In this document: positions 13,648 to 23,479 of the stretch, piece after piece
Layout: each line of letters starts with the position of its first letter
Position numbering within the stretch: the first letter of the stretch is position 1
Assembly: GCF_050908995.1 (NCBI RefSeq)
Contig: NC_135126.1
Coordinates: 1,798,001-1,862,000 of the forward strand
Origin: Andrena cerasifolii
Taxonomy: Eukaryota > Arthropoda > Insecta > Hymenoptera > Andrenidae
DNA length: 64,000 bases
Direction of reading: 5' to 3'
Program-made: the position numbers and the translations under genes
The notes under the pieces: generated by a model
Database searches by the model: none
Seen by the model: the letters and a program-made list of their open reading frames with translations, nothing else
Told to the model about the DNA's origin: nothing

Positions 13648-13958
13648 GATTTTTCGTTTTTCGTTTTTATATGAGCAGATTTTGGGCTGGGTTAGGACTC
13701 ATTCGAAAGAGGAAGGTTCAATGCGGAGCGCTCTGCTCACCGTTTGAGTCACAAAACTCTTTTAGTGACCTAAAAATACTTGGATGCTGCGGATGTATTT
13801 TGTCGACTTTTGCTCTACTTGGGACAGTCATATTATTACATATCAACACAATCTCGTTGAACCATGAGCAGAGCGCTCCGCATTGAACCTTCCTCTTTCG
13901 AATGAGACCTCGCCCAGCCCCAAATCTGCTCATATAAGGACGAAAAACAAAAAATCCC
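13648..13958. repeat. Inverted repeat element
   Basis: Arms of about 90 bp (ATATGAGCAGATTT...GAGCGCTCTGCTCA and complement) flank a centre of about 120 bp. Target duplication not found. Confidence 0.65.
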
Positions 13959-14447
13959 GAACCCATGTTTCGGGCCAGATTGTGTCGGTATACAGCGCGC
14001 TGCATTACCCGTGTCTACCCCCGTGTCTTAAAATCGTGACTACATTCCCAAATCAGAGTTCCGCCATATTGGCGATAATACAAAGCAAGTCACGTGACAA
14101 CTTTAGTTGAGGTAGTAGATACGAGATGGCGCCTACTCGGGAGGACTGCCAACGTGGATTCATAGCAAAACTGAAGCGATAGCTGGACATACGAGCCACA
14201 ATAAAAGGATGATGGAGTCAATGTATGCATTTTCGGACGATTGTAAGTTAGGTTATATTCATTTTAGGCATACATTGACATAGGAACTGCTGGGAATTGT
14301 ATACATTTACTAAATTAACGCTTTTATCGTTACATATACATCACTTGAAATCGCTGTCGTATTTATGTCATAGTAATTCAGGCAGTTAGAACAACAACGG
14401 ACTAACCTACATTAAAAAAAAATTTCCTATTGTACATCGATGGCTTA

Positions 14448-15061
14448 CAATTAGTGCACACATATTGTATGTCCACTTTTTGCGTTTTTGAGAAAAACAG
14501 GTTCAAACATTCAATGGTACTTTATAATTACATAAATACTTTTTGCATTATTGTAATATAGGTATCACTGAAAGTATGTAATTAGTAGTATAAGTTAGAA
14601 TCTGCAAAATTATAATAATAACCCGACAATAATGCTTGGAAGTTGGACATGCTATTGTAACCAAGTACAGAGGAGGACATACTCTACTGAATAATATTAT
14701 ATAATACTGAATGAAAGGAATAATACTGGAAATAATCTCACTTCAATATTATATTTATTTTTAAAGTAACAGGAATAAAAAAGTAATTCGCGGTAGATAT
14801 AGGAAGACTTTAAAAATTTTTTATTTATTGTCACATTTTTCCAAGACTATTTTCATCCTCTGGCATGGACACACAACATTTGTGCACTCAGCATAATAAA
14901 TTCAGGGACGTACAATAAACAAAAATATAATTTTTGATGAATTTATAAAAAAGATAAAAATGTAATTTTTATGCAGCATAAACAGTCAAGCACTATTTCT
15001 TGCATATAAAAACTCAAATTTCATAAAAAGTAGACATACAATATGTGTGCACTAAGCCATC
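14448..15061. mobile_element. Inverted-repeat element (about 610 bp)
   Basis: GATGGCTTA...GTGCACACATATTG at the left and its complement at 15,040-15,061. About 45-bp imperfect arms, AT-rich noncoding centre. Confidence 0.6.
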
Positions 15062-15221
15062 CCAATTTTTTTGAGTACCTTTTTTATATTATTTGTTAAT
15101 AGCCAACGGTTATATGGACAGGAACATTAAAGGAATTGAAGCATCATAAAATAGTAATAAACCCCGTAAACATTGTGTTTCATAATTATTCTAGTTCAGA
15201 ATTCGTTCATGAAATCCGCTA

Positions 15222-15501
15222 CTGAAAATGCGCAGGCTGGATGCGCGTGATTATTGTGTGGTCGGCTCCTCGAAGTGACAGAAAATATAACCTAAGTATA
15301 TGGTATGTGACAACAAATGTTTAGTGGCCATTTCGTTCTTTTACGAAACATTTGTGAACTTTTTATCATCCTTTCAAAATATTATTATTACGTCACAACA
15401 GTATCTTTAGGAAATCGGGTATAGCAATTAGGTTATATTTTCGGTCACTTCGAGGAGCCGACCACATAATAATCACGCGCATCCAGTCTGCGCATTTTCA
15501 C
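15222..15501. mobile_element. TA-flanked MITE (280 bp)
   Basis: About 75-bp inverted arms starting CTGAAAATGCGCAG, between TA at 15,220-15,221 and 15,502-15,503. Mariner-type insertion inferred. Confidence 0.75.
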
Positions 15502-15503
15502 TA

Positions 15504-16299
15504 GCCCAATTCAACATTCAATACAATTTTCTATATATAATGTTTGTTGATAACTGCTTTCTGCAGAGGACGTGTAATAACTGTATTTCGTGTTCTGTTT
15601 CGGTGCTTTGCTAGTAAAAAAATGTCTAACCTAACAAATTTCATTTTCTGGGGACATTCCCTCATCTATTTTCCCTTTTCACTTAGAATTCCTTACTGCT
15701 AACCTAGAATATTGTAGCATAAGCACATTTCAAGTAATTAAAATGTACAATGAATTTTCTACGTTTACAGTACCAGCCGACTTTCCGTTTAAATTTTTAT
15801 AAGTATAACGGCACAGCTGAGAATTTATTTCCTTATTCAGAATAGAATACAGAAATAGCAAACAGCTCCCTCTCGCGTTCACCGGGTAATCGTCGATCTA
15901 TCGGTATTACCATTTCTGTGCAGAAAAAATGCTGTAATACCGACCTGCCGAATCGGCCAGGTCACGTGACGTGTCTACCCCCTTGACGAAGAGACGCAGA
16001 ATTTTCGAACGCCTCTTGAAAGGCCTGCGCCTCTTATTTGCAACTTTAAGGCGATGCCTTTGAAGCTGAAATTCAGAATACCTCTTTCCACTTCATGTTC
16101 TCCTGATATATTGGCCAAAATCTGGCGAAAATTTTCAGAATGCACAAAATTGGGCTTTGTAACAGGAGAACATGCCGTCGAAAGAGATGGCACAAAGTAA
16201 CGTCTCCGGAGAGCAAATCAAAGAGCGAGAAGTGGCGCAGATGTTTCGAGACAGTGACTGTTTAACGAAGAGACGCAGAATTTTCGAACGCCTCTTGAT
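15504..16299. other. Intergenic DNA with a 32-bp direct repeat
   Basis: GAAGAGACGCAGAATTTTCG and the following 11 bp occur at 15,986 and again at 16,266. No gene is seen between. Confidence 0.45.
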
Positions 16300-16308
16300 A
16301 ATACTGTG

Positions 16309-16640
16309 ACAACACCGCCAACAACCCCTACCAAAGTCACAACATTGCCAACTGGTGTGATCTGTCAGTTCGACTTTACTCGCGACGGTGATCGGATCAG
16401 TGAACGTGCCTGCATATTATCTCGTGATTTCTCAATTCGCGCATCAACTTCATCGATTACTGGACCATGTGGGAGGCCTTTTAACCGGATTCCACTGAGA
16501 TATACCCGTTACCTAGAAGACTTTTTCAGAAACTGAAAGACGTTTAAAAACAGGAAGTGCTTTTGTAATCGTGTGCAATGCGATTGCAGAGGCAGTGCCT
16601 GTGCCTGCCAAAAAGTATTTCATAGAGTACCGTGGCTCTA
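16309..16640 (+). repeat. Copy 1 of 330-bp duplicated block
   Basis: Closely matches 18,474-18,835, starting from AACACCGCCAACAACCCC. One copy holds a 76-codon open frame, but the other copy has an in-frame stop, so it is not treated as coding. The block ends with the 6-bp/7-nt hairpin. Confidence 0.8.
16567..16585 (+). ncRNA. Hairpin P1, copy 1
   Basis: AATCGT, 7-nt loop, GCGATT. Six pairs including U-G. Followed by GCAGAGGCAG. Confidence 0.6.
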
Positions 16641-17287
16641 TCCTATACTTCGTCGATGTTAGTAACTAAGGGGGAGAAACAAGTATGTCACTCATATTTC
16701 TCCAAATATTCCTGCAACTGTTCATTTACACCATGTTCAACTAAAATGTATTTATACAGTATAAATAATACTATAAGATATGTATAAGCATTAACATTAA
16801 TGTATCGAACGATTAAACATTTAGAATAAAAGAGAATTCATTCGGCGTAGAAAATCACTTGCAAATCCAAGGTTAAATGTTATTAATTGCTTGATATCTC
16901 GAGTTCTATCGATCATAGTTAATAATAATTTCTACTGAGCGGTTAGGGTAAATGTTGTTAACATTATTTGTCATAGCAATAGCCACTGGAGCGTATATTT
17001 TAGCAGAAAATCCATTTTTGCCGAAGAATTCGTTGGATTTCGCAATTGCAGTTAACCGTCGACCTTGTTTTGATCGGGGTACATCGTTTGTCGAAGTCTA
17101 GGTGGGGAGCTCACGGAGCTCCATGTACTCAGTCGTCGTCGGTCTTCCGGGCCTGGAGGACCTCCGGGGACCCTGCAGTTGCCGAGCTACCTGGACCTAC
17201 TGGACTTCCTGGACTTGCTGAGGACCTGACCAGGGTTTCAACTCGGGTCCATCCCTCTCCCCCCGATGCAGCCGAGCCACCTGGAGA

Positions 17288-17512
17288 GGCGGATTCAGGA
17301 GCCTTTCTTGGAGGGGGCGAAATATGTAAAAGTACACAACTACATTTTTTAACCCTCTTTCACAAGATTTAAAATTTGCTTGTAACTTATATTTTAATAT
17401 CTCTGTCTGATACTATAGCCTAAATAATTAAATTCACATTAATTATTTATACAGAATTATACACAATGTCATAATATTTTTCTTTTTTATTACTATTGGG
17501 GGGGGGGCGATC
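17288..17512 (+). mobile_element. Truncated copy of the 61.6-kb hAT-type element
   Basis: Near-identical to 61,610-61,800 (GAGCCTTTCTTGGAGGGGGC...), then breaks off at a poly-G run. Confidence 0.75.
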
Positions 17513-17518
17513 TGCAGA

Positions 17519-17820
17519 GATAGCAGTGCAACTTTTCAACTCGTTCAATCTTTCTACATGCTACCGAACAAAACGATTGCTGTAGCGAGCATAGGGACCA
17601 CGAATACATACTTATTGTTAGTACTCGTGAATAGTAACATTATGCATGTGCTTCCATACGCGCAGAAAAATGCAATATATATATATATTAACTATGCAAT
17701 ATATATATATATACTAAAACTTTTATCTCGAATTTTAAACATTCTAAACAATTTTTCTTTCATTTCACAATCATTCGAGATGCTTAATGTTTTGGACACA
17801 AGTTACGCTTCTCAAGTTTA
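17519..17820 (+). repeat. Direct repeat A, copy 1
   Basis: Matches 19,058-19,390 (shared CACGAATACATACTTATTG, then CAATCATTCGAGATGCTTAA). It lacks the splice-donor-like segment of the second copy and contains short (AT)n tracts. Confidence 0.7.
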
Positions 17821-18473
17821 AATATTTCGTATGATTTTCTGAATAAAACATAAATAGGCAGTCTCTCTACGGGCCTCGAAACGCTGCGACCTCCTCGTAG
17901 TGAGACCTGGTAATTGGTGAGAACAGAGCCGATGCGATTGCTGCGATTGTCAAATATCTTAAATAAGTAGTTAGATACAAGAATTTCTTTAAATAGTAAT
18001 ACTTTGATACAATGTAAAAATAAATGTAACTCGAAATGTTTGAATAAATCATTCCTTCCCTCCCTTCCACATATATAAATATATAAAATAAAGATATGTG
18101 GAATTCTCAAGATATGTGAAATAATGGAGTTCAATAACGACGTTCACCACAGTCGGAGGACGGATGAACTATTAAAATGCTATGGTATACCTATCTTAAT
18201 GTATTATTTCCATCGATTACTGGAATATGTGGGAGGTCGTTCATCAAGATTCTACTGCAATACACTAACAATAAGTATCTGGAAGACTTTTTTGGAAATA
18301 TTACTTGAGTCCGATCACATCTCCCCAATATTGAAAGACATACAGGTAAGTACACATAGAAAGAGCAGGCTGCATGGCTGCAGTTGCGAAAGGTACAAGT
18401 GTGCAATCAGCATTGCTACGTAAAATTATTTCTGGCCTTGACGAATTTCTAGTTAGCTGGGAGTCGGTCGAGC

Positions 18474-18835
18474 GCCACAACACCGCCAACAACCCCTACC
18501 AAAGTCATAACATTGCCAACCGGCGTAACCTTTCAGTTCGACTTTACTCGCGACGATGATCGGATCGGTGAATGCGCCTACATATTATTTCGTGATTTCT
18601 CGATTCGTGCATAAATTTCATCGATTACTGGACTATGTGGGAGATCGTTCAACAAGATTCTACTACGTTACACTCAGTGCCCAGAGGACTATTTTGGAAA
18701 CACTTTACTCGATTCCGAACACATCTTTCCACTGTTGAGAGATGTTTAAAAACGTGAAGTGCTTTTGTAATCGTGTGCAATGCGATTGTAGAATCAGTGC
18801 TTATTTCGCGATAAAGTATTTCATAGTGCACAGTG
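18474..18835 (+). repeat. Copy 2 of 330-bp duplicated block
   Basis: Same order of motifs as 16,309-16,640. A third, partial copy of its middle (from CATCGATTACTGGA) is at 18,211-18,345, where it ends at a GTAAGT donor. Confidence 0.8.
18769..18787 (+). ncRNA. Hairpin P1, copy 2
   Basis: AATCGT, loop GTGCAAT, GCGATT. Same stem and loop length as the other copies. Followed by GTAGAATCAG. Confidence 0.6.
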
Positions 18836-19057
18836 GCCCTGCGTGTTAGTAATGCGAACGCGAACGTAAAGTCAGTGTTTTAACGCATCTAGAATTAACT
18901 CAAAGCACCAGTGCTCCTATTGCTTTTTCATCGCGAAAGTAACGGGACATATTTGGATGTGTGACACATTCTATTCGGTACTGACCCTATAACTGCTGGA
19001 CATTCGCCTGCAGATCGAATAGCAACTGCTGAAAGGGGATGCATGTCTGCATGGATA

Positions 19058-19390
19058 GCAGTGTGACTATTTTCAACGAACGGTAAGTTATACTTTTCAT
19101 TCTTTGAATTTTTCTGTATGCTATCGAACAAAATGATTGCTGTAGCTAGCATAGTGACCACGAATACATACTTATTGTTAGTATTCGTGAATAGTAACAT
19201 TTAATGCGTGTGTTTCCAAATGTTTAATACACGTAGAAAAATAAAATGAATCAATTTTAAATTCGCGATAAGAGTTTTAATATCGCGTTTCAAACATTCT
19301 AAACTTCTTTCCTTTAATTTCACAATCATTCGAGATGCTTAATTTATGGAATACGAGTTACATTTCTGAAGTTGAACTCTTTCGTGTGAG
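19058..19390 (+). repeat. Direct repeat A, copy 2, with splice-donor-like site
   Basis: Homologous to 17,519-17,820. Carries GAACG/GTAAGT at 19,078-19,088, mirrored by GAACG/GTGAGT at 22,167-22,177. Confidence 0.7.
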
Positions 19391-19873
19391 TTCCTTCAAA
19401 TCTTCTCCCTTAACAGTAATTACATTCGAATCATTAGATTTTCTTAATAAACAATGACAGTCATTGTTGGTACTACTTGGTCACTGTGCTCGCCACTTTT
19501 GCTTGCCCGTTGCATTGTGCTAAATATAAAGACGCACTAGTGGCAATATTACGAGAAATCAAAAATGCCACTTTTACCACCTGATATCTCCACCTCGCAT
19601 AGTCCCTTTATAAAATAATAGTATAGTAATAAATGACTGCTGCCAAAGTGGCTGCTATATGAACTTAAATTTCTTTCCCCCCTTGCATTAAACTCACTTT
19701 AAGCCGCTAAACCTAAAATTTTATACATCGCGAAAGAACTTGCACAGGTGCTTAGTTTTAACTAGCCATAGTCCTAGCAATAAGTTTTAGTTTAGGAACT
19801 TTAGTCGTAAGACTTTTTCCAAATTTTCAAAAATGCATTGGTCGAATATGGACCAGAAATATTTCGTAGAAAT

Positions 19874-20034
19874 GGGTCACTTTCGTAGGTACCTCCGCGT
19901 TGGTGTGCCTGGACTTGGTAACGTTTTCCAATGCATTGCGTCTTGCAAAACGTTGTCAAGCTGAAGCCTACGATCTAGTTTAAGGGTCCAGATCGAGCCA
20001 AACTTACATTCGGTGAGTTTGGTTCGGTCTGGAC
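19874..20034 (+). ncRNA. Two-hairpin structured block, copy 1
   Basis: TCGTAGG (19,883) can pair with CCTACGA (19,967), enclosing a GGTAACGTTTT / AAAACGTTGTC stem. Next comes a 22-bp stem: arm 19,986-20,007, loop 5 nt, arm 20,013-20,034. All 22 positions pair if three G-U pairs are allowed, on the plus strand only. Copy 2 is at 23,480-23,641. Confidence 0.65.
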
Positions 20035-20689
20035 ATCTATTCAGAAATGCACTTGCGTACTTCGAGCGATAAGCTTTTGTTCCGCCTCGTTCTTTTTAAA
20101 TATAAGAGTGCCAAACACACCCTTCTAGAAATACAATTCGCCTTCGATCACTGATTTCGATTTCGCGCATGGCGTTCTCGCCCTTCATAGGCCGGCTGTG
20201 CTGGGTACAACTTATTACGGCTTTACACAGAGGACCATTGTTAGACGAAGATGTGCGACAGTTCTGGTTCTCGGTCACGCTCGCCATGGCTGTGTAAAGT
20301 CGTGATATGGAGCACGCCATGTAGAAGCGAAATTTCGGTGGATCGAGGGTGAATGTTCGCGTCGCGCCGCGTCTTTCGGTCCTTTAGTCGTTTAGTCTCT
20401 TTTGCAATCTCAATCGGGAGATTCTTAGCTTTCGCATATCTCTCGAAAGTTACGCAAGTGCATATTTGCAATAGATTATGCCACTAGGGCTCATTGTAAA
20501 GAGTGCGATAGGCTAGATTTAAGGGTAGAGGTACGCTTGCTTGTTGAGAGTGACGCCTTTTACCTTTGCTTTTGCTTACAATTAGCTTCACCGTACACCG
20601 TGTCGTTTCGCATTTAGTATACTTTTAGAGACTTGTCATAGTGTATTTTCTATTTCCTACTTTCAATCCTCTTTTCTTTTTTCCGGAAA

Positions 20690-20980
20690 TATAATTCGCT
20701 CTCGGGGGAGATCTTGAATTAGCACAAGATGCTCGGGCACGATACACTCACCTGTGCAAATTGTCGGCTTTGTGGTGGGAGCGCGTATTGCAGCTGCATG
20801 TGATTTAATTGTGAGGCGGGCTACTGTGAGTCTGACTCCTCAGGCGCGGCCCGAGCGGGGAACTCCCGTTAATGGGGGGCTGGATGAATGGTAGTCGCGT
20901 ATTAACGTTTTGTCTGTGCAACTGCAATGCGTGAGTGTATCGAGCAGCTCGAGATCTCTCGCGACGGCGAATCCGTGTCC
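20690..20980 (+). ncRNA. Long-range multi-helix segment
   Basis: GATACACTCAC (near 20,740) is the exact complement of GTGAGTGTATC (near 20,932). GAGATCT sits outside that helix on both flanks. Inside, GCGTATTGCAGCTGCA pairs with TGCAACTGCAATGCG, and smaller GAGTC/GACTC and GGG/CCC hairpins fill the centre. This is a nested multi-branch fold; homology is unknown. Confidence 0.5.
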
Positions 20981-21095
20981 GTTTGTCAATTCTTTTTCTA
21001 TCTCTGCAATGAGATACTTAGAGTCTATTTGTCACTTGAAAGCAGTGCAAGCGTACCTCTAAAATATGCGAAAGAAATTGTAATGGCATATGTGT

Positions 21096-21130
21096 AGAAA
21101 GATCGACGAGAACCTCTCGTCTATCTTTCT
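21096..21130 (+). ncRNA. AGAAAGAT hairpin, copy 1
   Basis: AGAAAGAT pairs with ATCTTTCT, then a C/U mismatch, then GACGAGA with TCTCGTC around a 3-nt loop. Confidence 0.6.
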
Positions 21131-21143
21131 TACGCGCGCATGC

Positions 21144-21228
21144 TAACCCTTTGGACTTTAAAGTCAAGTCTTTGGAAATAATTTTAGTAGTTCTTTACCT
21201 TATACTGCAATCACAGTCCAAAGGGTTA
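21144..21228. repeat. Short inverted repeat (MITE-like or hairpin)
   Basis: TAACCCTTTGGACT at 21,144 and its exact complement at 21,215-21,228. Could be a TA-flanked mini-element or another hairpin of the RNA locus. An 8-bp perfect hairpin GAAGCATA/TATGCTTC follows at 21,236-21,257. Confidence 0.6.
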
Positions 21229-21520
21229 GTATACCGAAGCATAGTCTGTTATGCTTCCTCTGCAAAAACTAATTGTAGATTGGTGTGTGTGCTGCGAAAC
21301 TTAGAAAATTTAGCCAGGCAAGTCTAGTTTTAAGCGCATCATCGAAACATTCGCCGAGGGATTCGCCGAGGGATTCGCCAAGGTTTTCTCTGGTGAATTC
21401 TTTAATAAAGAATTCACTAAGAGATTCGTTGCTGGTTTCAGGGAAGAATTACATCTGGGTTAGGGTTTACTAACACTGTAGATAAGAATTAGAAATTATT
21501 TTCTGGCATTCCATGCCATT

Positions 21521-21777
21521 AGCGCCCGATGAGGCTGCTTCTTTTTCCTACTACAAGTCGGAATTATCATGCGCCCAAACAGGCTGCTGTATTTTTTAAT
21601 TAAAATTGAAAAGGATGAGACCTGGTGATGGTATATTAGAATTAAAAAGCATTAGACGCCCAAAGAGGCTACTCCTTGCATATATTAAAATTGAAAAACC
21701 TTAGACGCCCGAAGAGGCCACTCCTTTTTTCTATCAGACTTAATCAGAATTCATTGAGCGCCCAATGTGGCTGCTGG
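21521..21777 (+). repeat. Five diverged copies of an AGCGCCC...AGGCTGCT motif
   Basis: Copies at 21521, 21570, 21654, 21703 and 21756 share (G/A)CGCCC-A-AGGC. The first can form AGCGCC with GGC(T)GCT. Spacers repeat TTAAAATTGAAAA. Confidence 0.6.
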
Positions 21778-21879
21778 AAATTTTTCTCAAAGTCCGAATT
21801 GCGTGGCGCCTTGCAATTTAAAGGCAATTTTTTCGAACTTGTTTAAATATAAATTGTCTGTTTCAGTTATAGTGTTTGT

Positions 21880-21898
21880 GATCGCCCGTGATGCGATC
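21880..21898 (+). ncRNA. Hairpin P1, copy 3
   Basis: GATCGC, loop CCGTGAT, GCGATC: the first pair is G-C where copies 1 and 2 have A-U. Followed by GTAGAGTCAG. Confidence 0.6.
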
Positions 21899-21911
21899 GT
21901 AGAGTCAGTGT

Positions 21912-21971
21912 TTTTGCGCAAGTAAAGCTAGTCGAGAGCACCGGTGCTCTAATAACTTTTTCACCGCGAAA
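21912..21971 (+). ncRNA. 60-nt double-stem module (single copy after P1 copy 3)
   Basis: Outer stem TTTTGCG with CGCGAAA. Inner palindrome AGAGCACCGGTGCTCT at 21,935-21,950. The span is 60 nt, like the three modules at 22.76-22.96 kb. Confidence 0.6.
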
Positions 21972-22029
21972 GTAGAGTCATGCACGAGTCCAACTGCAGC
22001 TGCAACGTTGAGAGCTAAGCTGGGGCTGA

Positions 22030-22140
22030 GTTGAGGGGTGCTCGTCTGGGAGCTGCTGGTCAGAGGGATGCTGGTCAGACGGATGGTGATCAGAGGGGAG
22101 CTGGTCTCAGGGATGCTGGTCAGAGGGTTACGAGTTTGCA
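22030..22140 (+). repeat. GC-rich short tandem repeat (GGATGCTGGTCAGAGG)
   Basis: About six imperfect 15-30-bp units. It gives a repetitive 61-codon frame that I do not regard as a gene. Confidence 0.6.
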
Positions 22141-22718
22141 GAGATGCAGTACCGATGATGACAGCGAACGGTGAGTCATTTTATCATTCTTTGAATGGGG
22201 GTGCATGTAGTACAGCTACTTAGCTCTTTCGATTCTGGCCGTTCCAACACAAATGCACGACATGCAGAGGCCCTTTTCACATGGTCGGTATTCGTTTGGG
22301 GAACTCTTATGCAATATTTCGCGAATATGGTCTAGGGCGTCTAGGCAGTAGCCTTATGGCGTGGTCCTTTTCTAAACCATATTCACGAAATATCATAGAA
22401 ATGTTCCCGAAAAAAATGCCAATTATATAAGATGCGCCACTAAACGTTATGCATGTGTGTTCGAAAGAGCAGCATCGATAGAGCTGACCATACAAGGTAC
22501 TCGTAGATAGTGACATGCATGTGTCTGTCTCAAAATAAAAATAATAGATAAACCAATACAATTGTTGCTCGCGATTCTTACAATTTTATATCGATTAATA
22601 ATAATTCGTAAAATAATCGGATCGATCAAGTCAAGTAGAGTCACCGCGAAATTTTTTGAAATGGGTCTCAATGAAACTAGTCTTCCTAGCAATCTTGCAT
22701 TCCAGCAAGATCTTTTAT

Positions 22719-22737
22719 GGTCGCCGGTAATGCGATC
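22719..22737 (+). ncRNA. Hairpin P1, copy 4
   Basis: GGTCGC, loop CGGTAAT, GCGATC: G-C then G-U at the stem base, loop again 7 nt. Followed by GTAGAGTCC. Confidence 0.6.
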
Positions 22738-22754
22738 GTAGAGTCCACGCTTTT

Positions 22755-22959
22755 TTCGCGTCCATATATTTTCAAGAGCGCCGCGGCTCTTGTGTAGAGT
22801 TTTATTACCGCGAATTTACAGTCAAATTTTTGCGGATCTATGATTTATACAGAGCACGGAAGCTCGTGTTGATTTTTCGTCGCGAAAGTAAAATCAACCT
22901 TTTGCGTATCGGAAATTTGTCCAGAGCACCGGTGCTCTAATTGCTTTTTCATCGCGAAA
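22755..22959 (+). ncRNA. Three tandem 60-nt double-stem modules
   Basis: Modules 22,755-22,814, 22,828-22,887 and 22,900-22,959 each span 60 nt from the outer 5' arm to the outer 3' arm. Outer stems are TTCGCG/CGCGAA, TTTTGCG/CGCGAAA and TTTTGCG/CGCGAAA. Inner hairpins are AAGAGC..GCTCTT, GAGC..GCTC and AGAGCACC/GGTGCTCT. A weaker relative ends at 18,938. Confidence 0.65.
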
Positions 22960-23009
22960 GTAAAGTAAAATTTTCGATTAGCTTCAATTTTCAGCTGCTT
23001 GGTATTTTA

Positions 23010-23225
23010 GGTCCTAGAAAGGACCTAGCTTGTGGGCCCTAGAGAGGGCCCAGAACAGGGGCCCTAGAGAGGGCCTTCGGCATAGGCCCTAGAGAGGGTC
23101 CTAGTCATGGGCCCTAGAGAGGGCCTAGCTCGTGGGCCCTAGAGAGGGTCCTAATCATGGGCCCTAGAGAGGGTCCTAGTCATGGGCCCTAGAGAGGGCC
23201 TAGCTCGTGGGCCCTAGAGAAGGCC
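23010..23225 (+). repeat. Nine-unit array of short hairpins, 25-nt period
   Basis: Units begin at 23010, 23034, 23059, 23084, 23109, 23134, 23159, 23184 and 23209. The core is GGGCCCTAGAGAGGGCCC with a 4-nt AGAG loop. Variants GGTCC/GGACC and GGGCC/GGGTCC keep pairing on the plus strand (G-U). Linkers are TAGCTCGT or TAGTCAT. It is not a CRISPR array: the repeat and spacer pattern is wrong and this is a eukaryotic genome. Confidence 0.85.
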
Positions 23226-23310
23226 TAGAATTATGCTAGCTTGGTAGCTAGCTAAGATGTTCTTGCATGCATGCTGTAAAATGTAGAATACGAGTACCTT
23301 GTATAAGTGC

Positions 23311-23345
23311 AGAGAGATCGACGATAATCGTCAGTCTATCTCTCT
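23311..23345 (+). ncRNA. AGAGAGAT hairpin, copy 2
   Basis: Same 35-nt length as 21,096-21,130. Here AGAGAGAT pairs with ATCTCTCT, a compensated A-U to G-C change. The inner part is GACGAT/ATCGTC. Confidence 0.6.
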
Positions 23346-23479
23346 TTCGATTTCGCTTTCGCGTTCGCGGTTGTCACTAATAGTAGAGTCAAATCATCGT
23401 TTCCCTCATTGCAAGCAATGACGGACGCGATGAGTTTATTGAAATGGTGGGTGGATGGGATTGGTGTTTGTTTCGGGAT

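Noticed and set aside
16306..16536. 76-codon frame in the RNA locus
   Set aside because: The homologous block at 18,474 has an in-frame stop and the conserved features are hairpins, not codons.
17046..17372. Frame with PGPTGLPGL that recalls collagen
   Set aside because: Only three Gly-X-Y units, no continuation in frame, and its 3' end lies inside a transposon copy. At most a decayed fragment.
19986..20034. Canonical microRNA precursor
   Set aside because: The 5-nt loop and lack of an extended lower stem do not fit a standard pre-miRNA; kept as a structured hairpin only.
22038..22223. Repetitive 61-codon frame (MLVRG-like units)
   Set aside because: Arises from a short tandem DNA repeat in the noncoding locus; no start context or homolog recognised.
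23010..23225. CRISPR-like regular array
   Set aside because: Eukaryotic genome, 25-nt total period with palindromic units and 7-8-nt linkers, no unique spacers.
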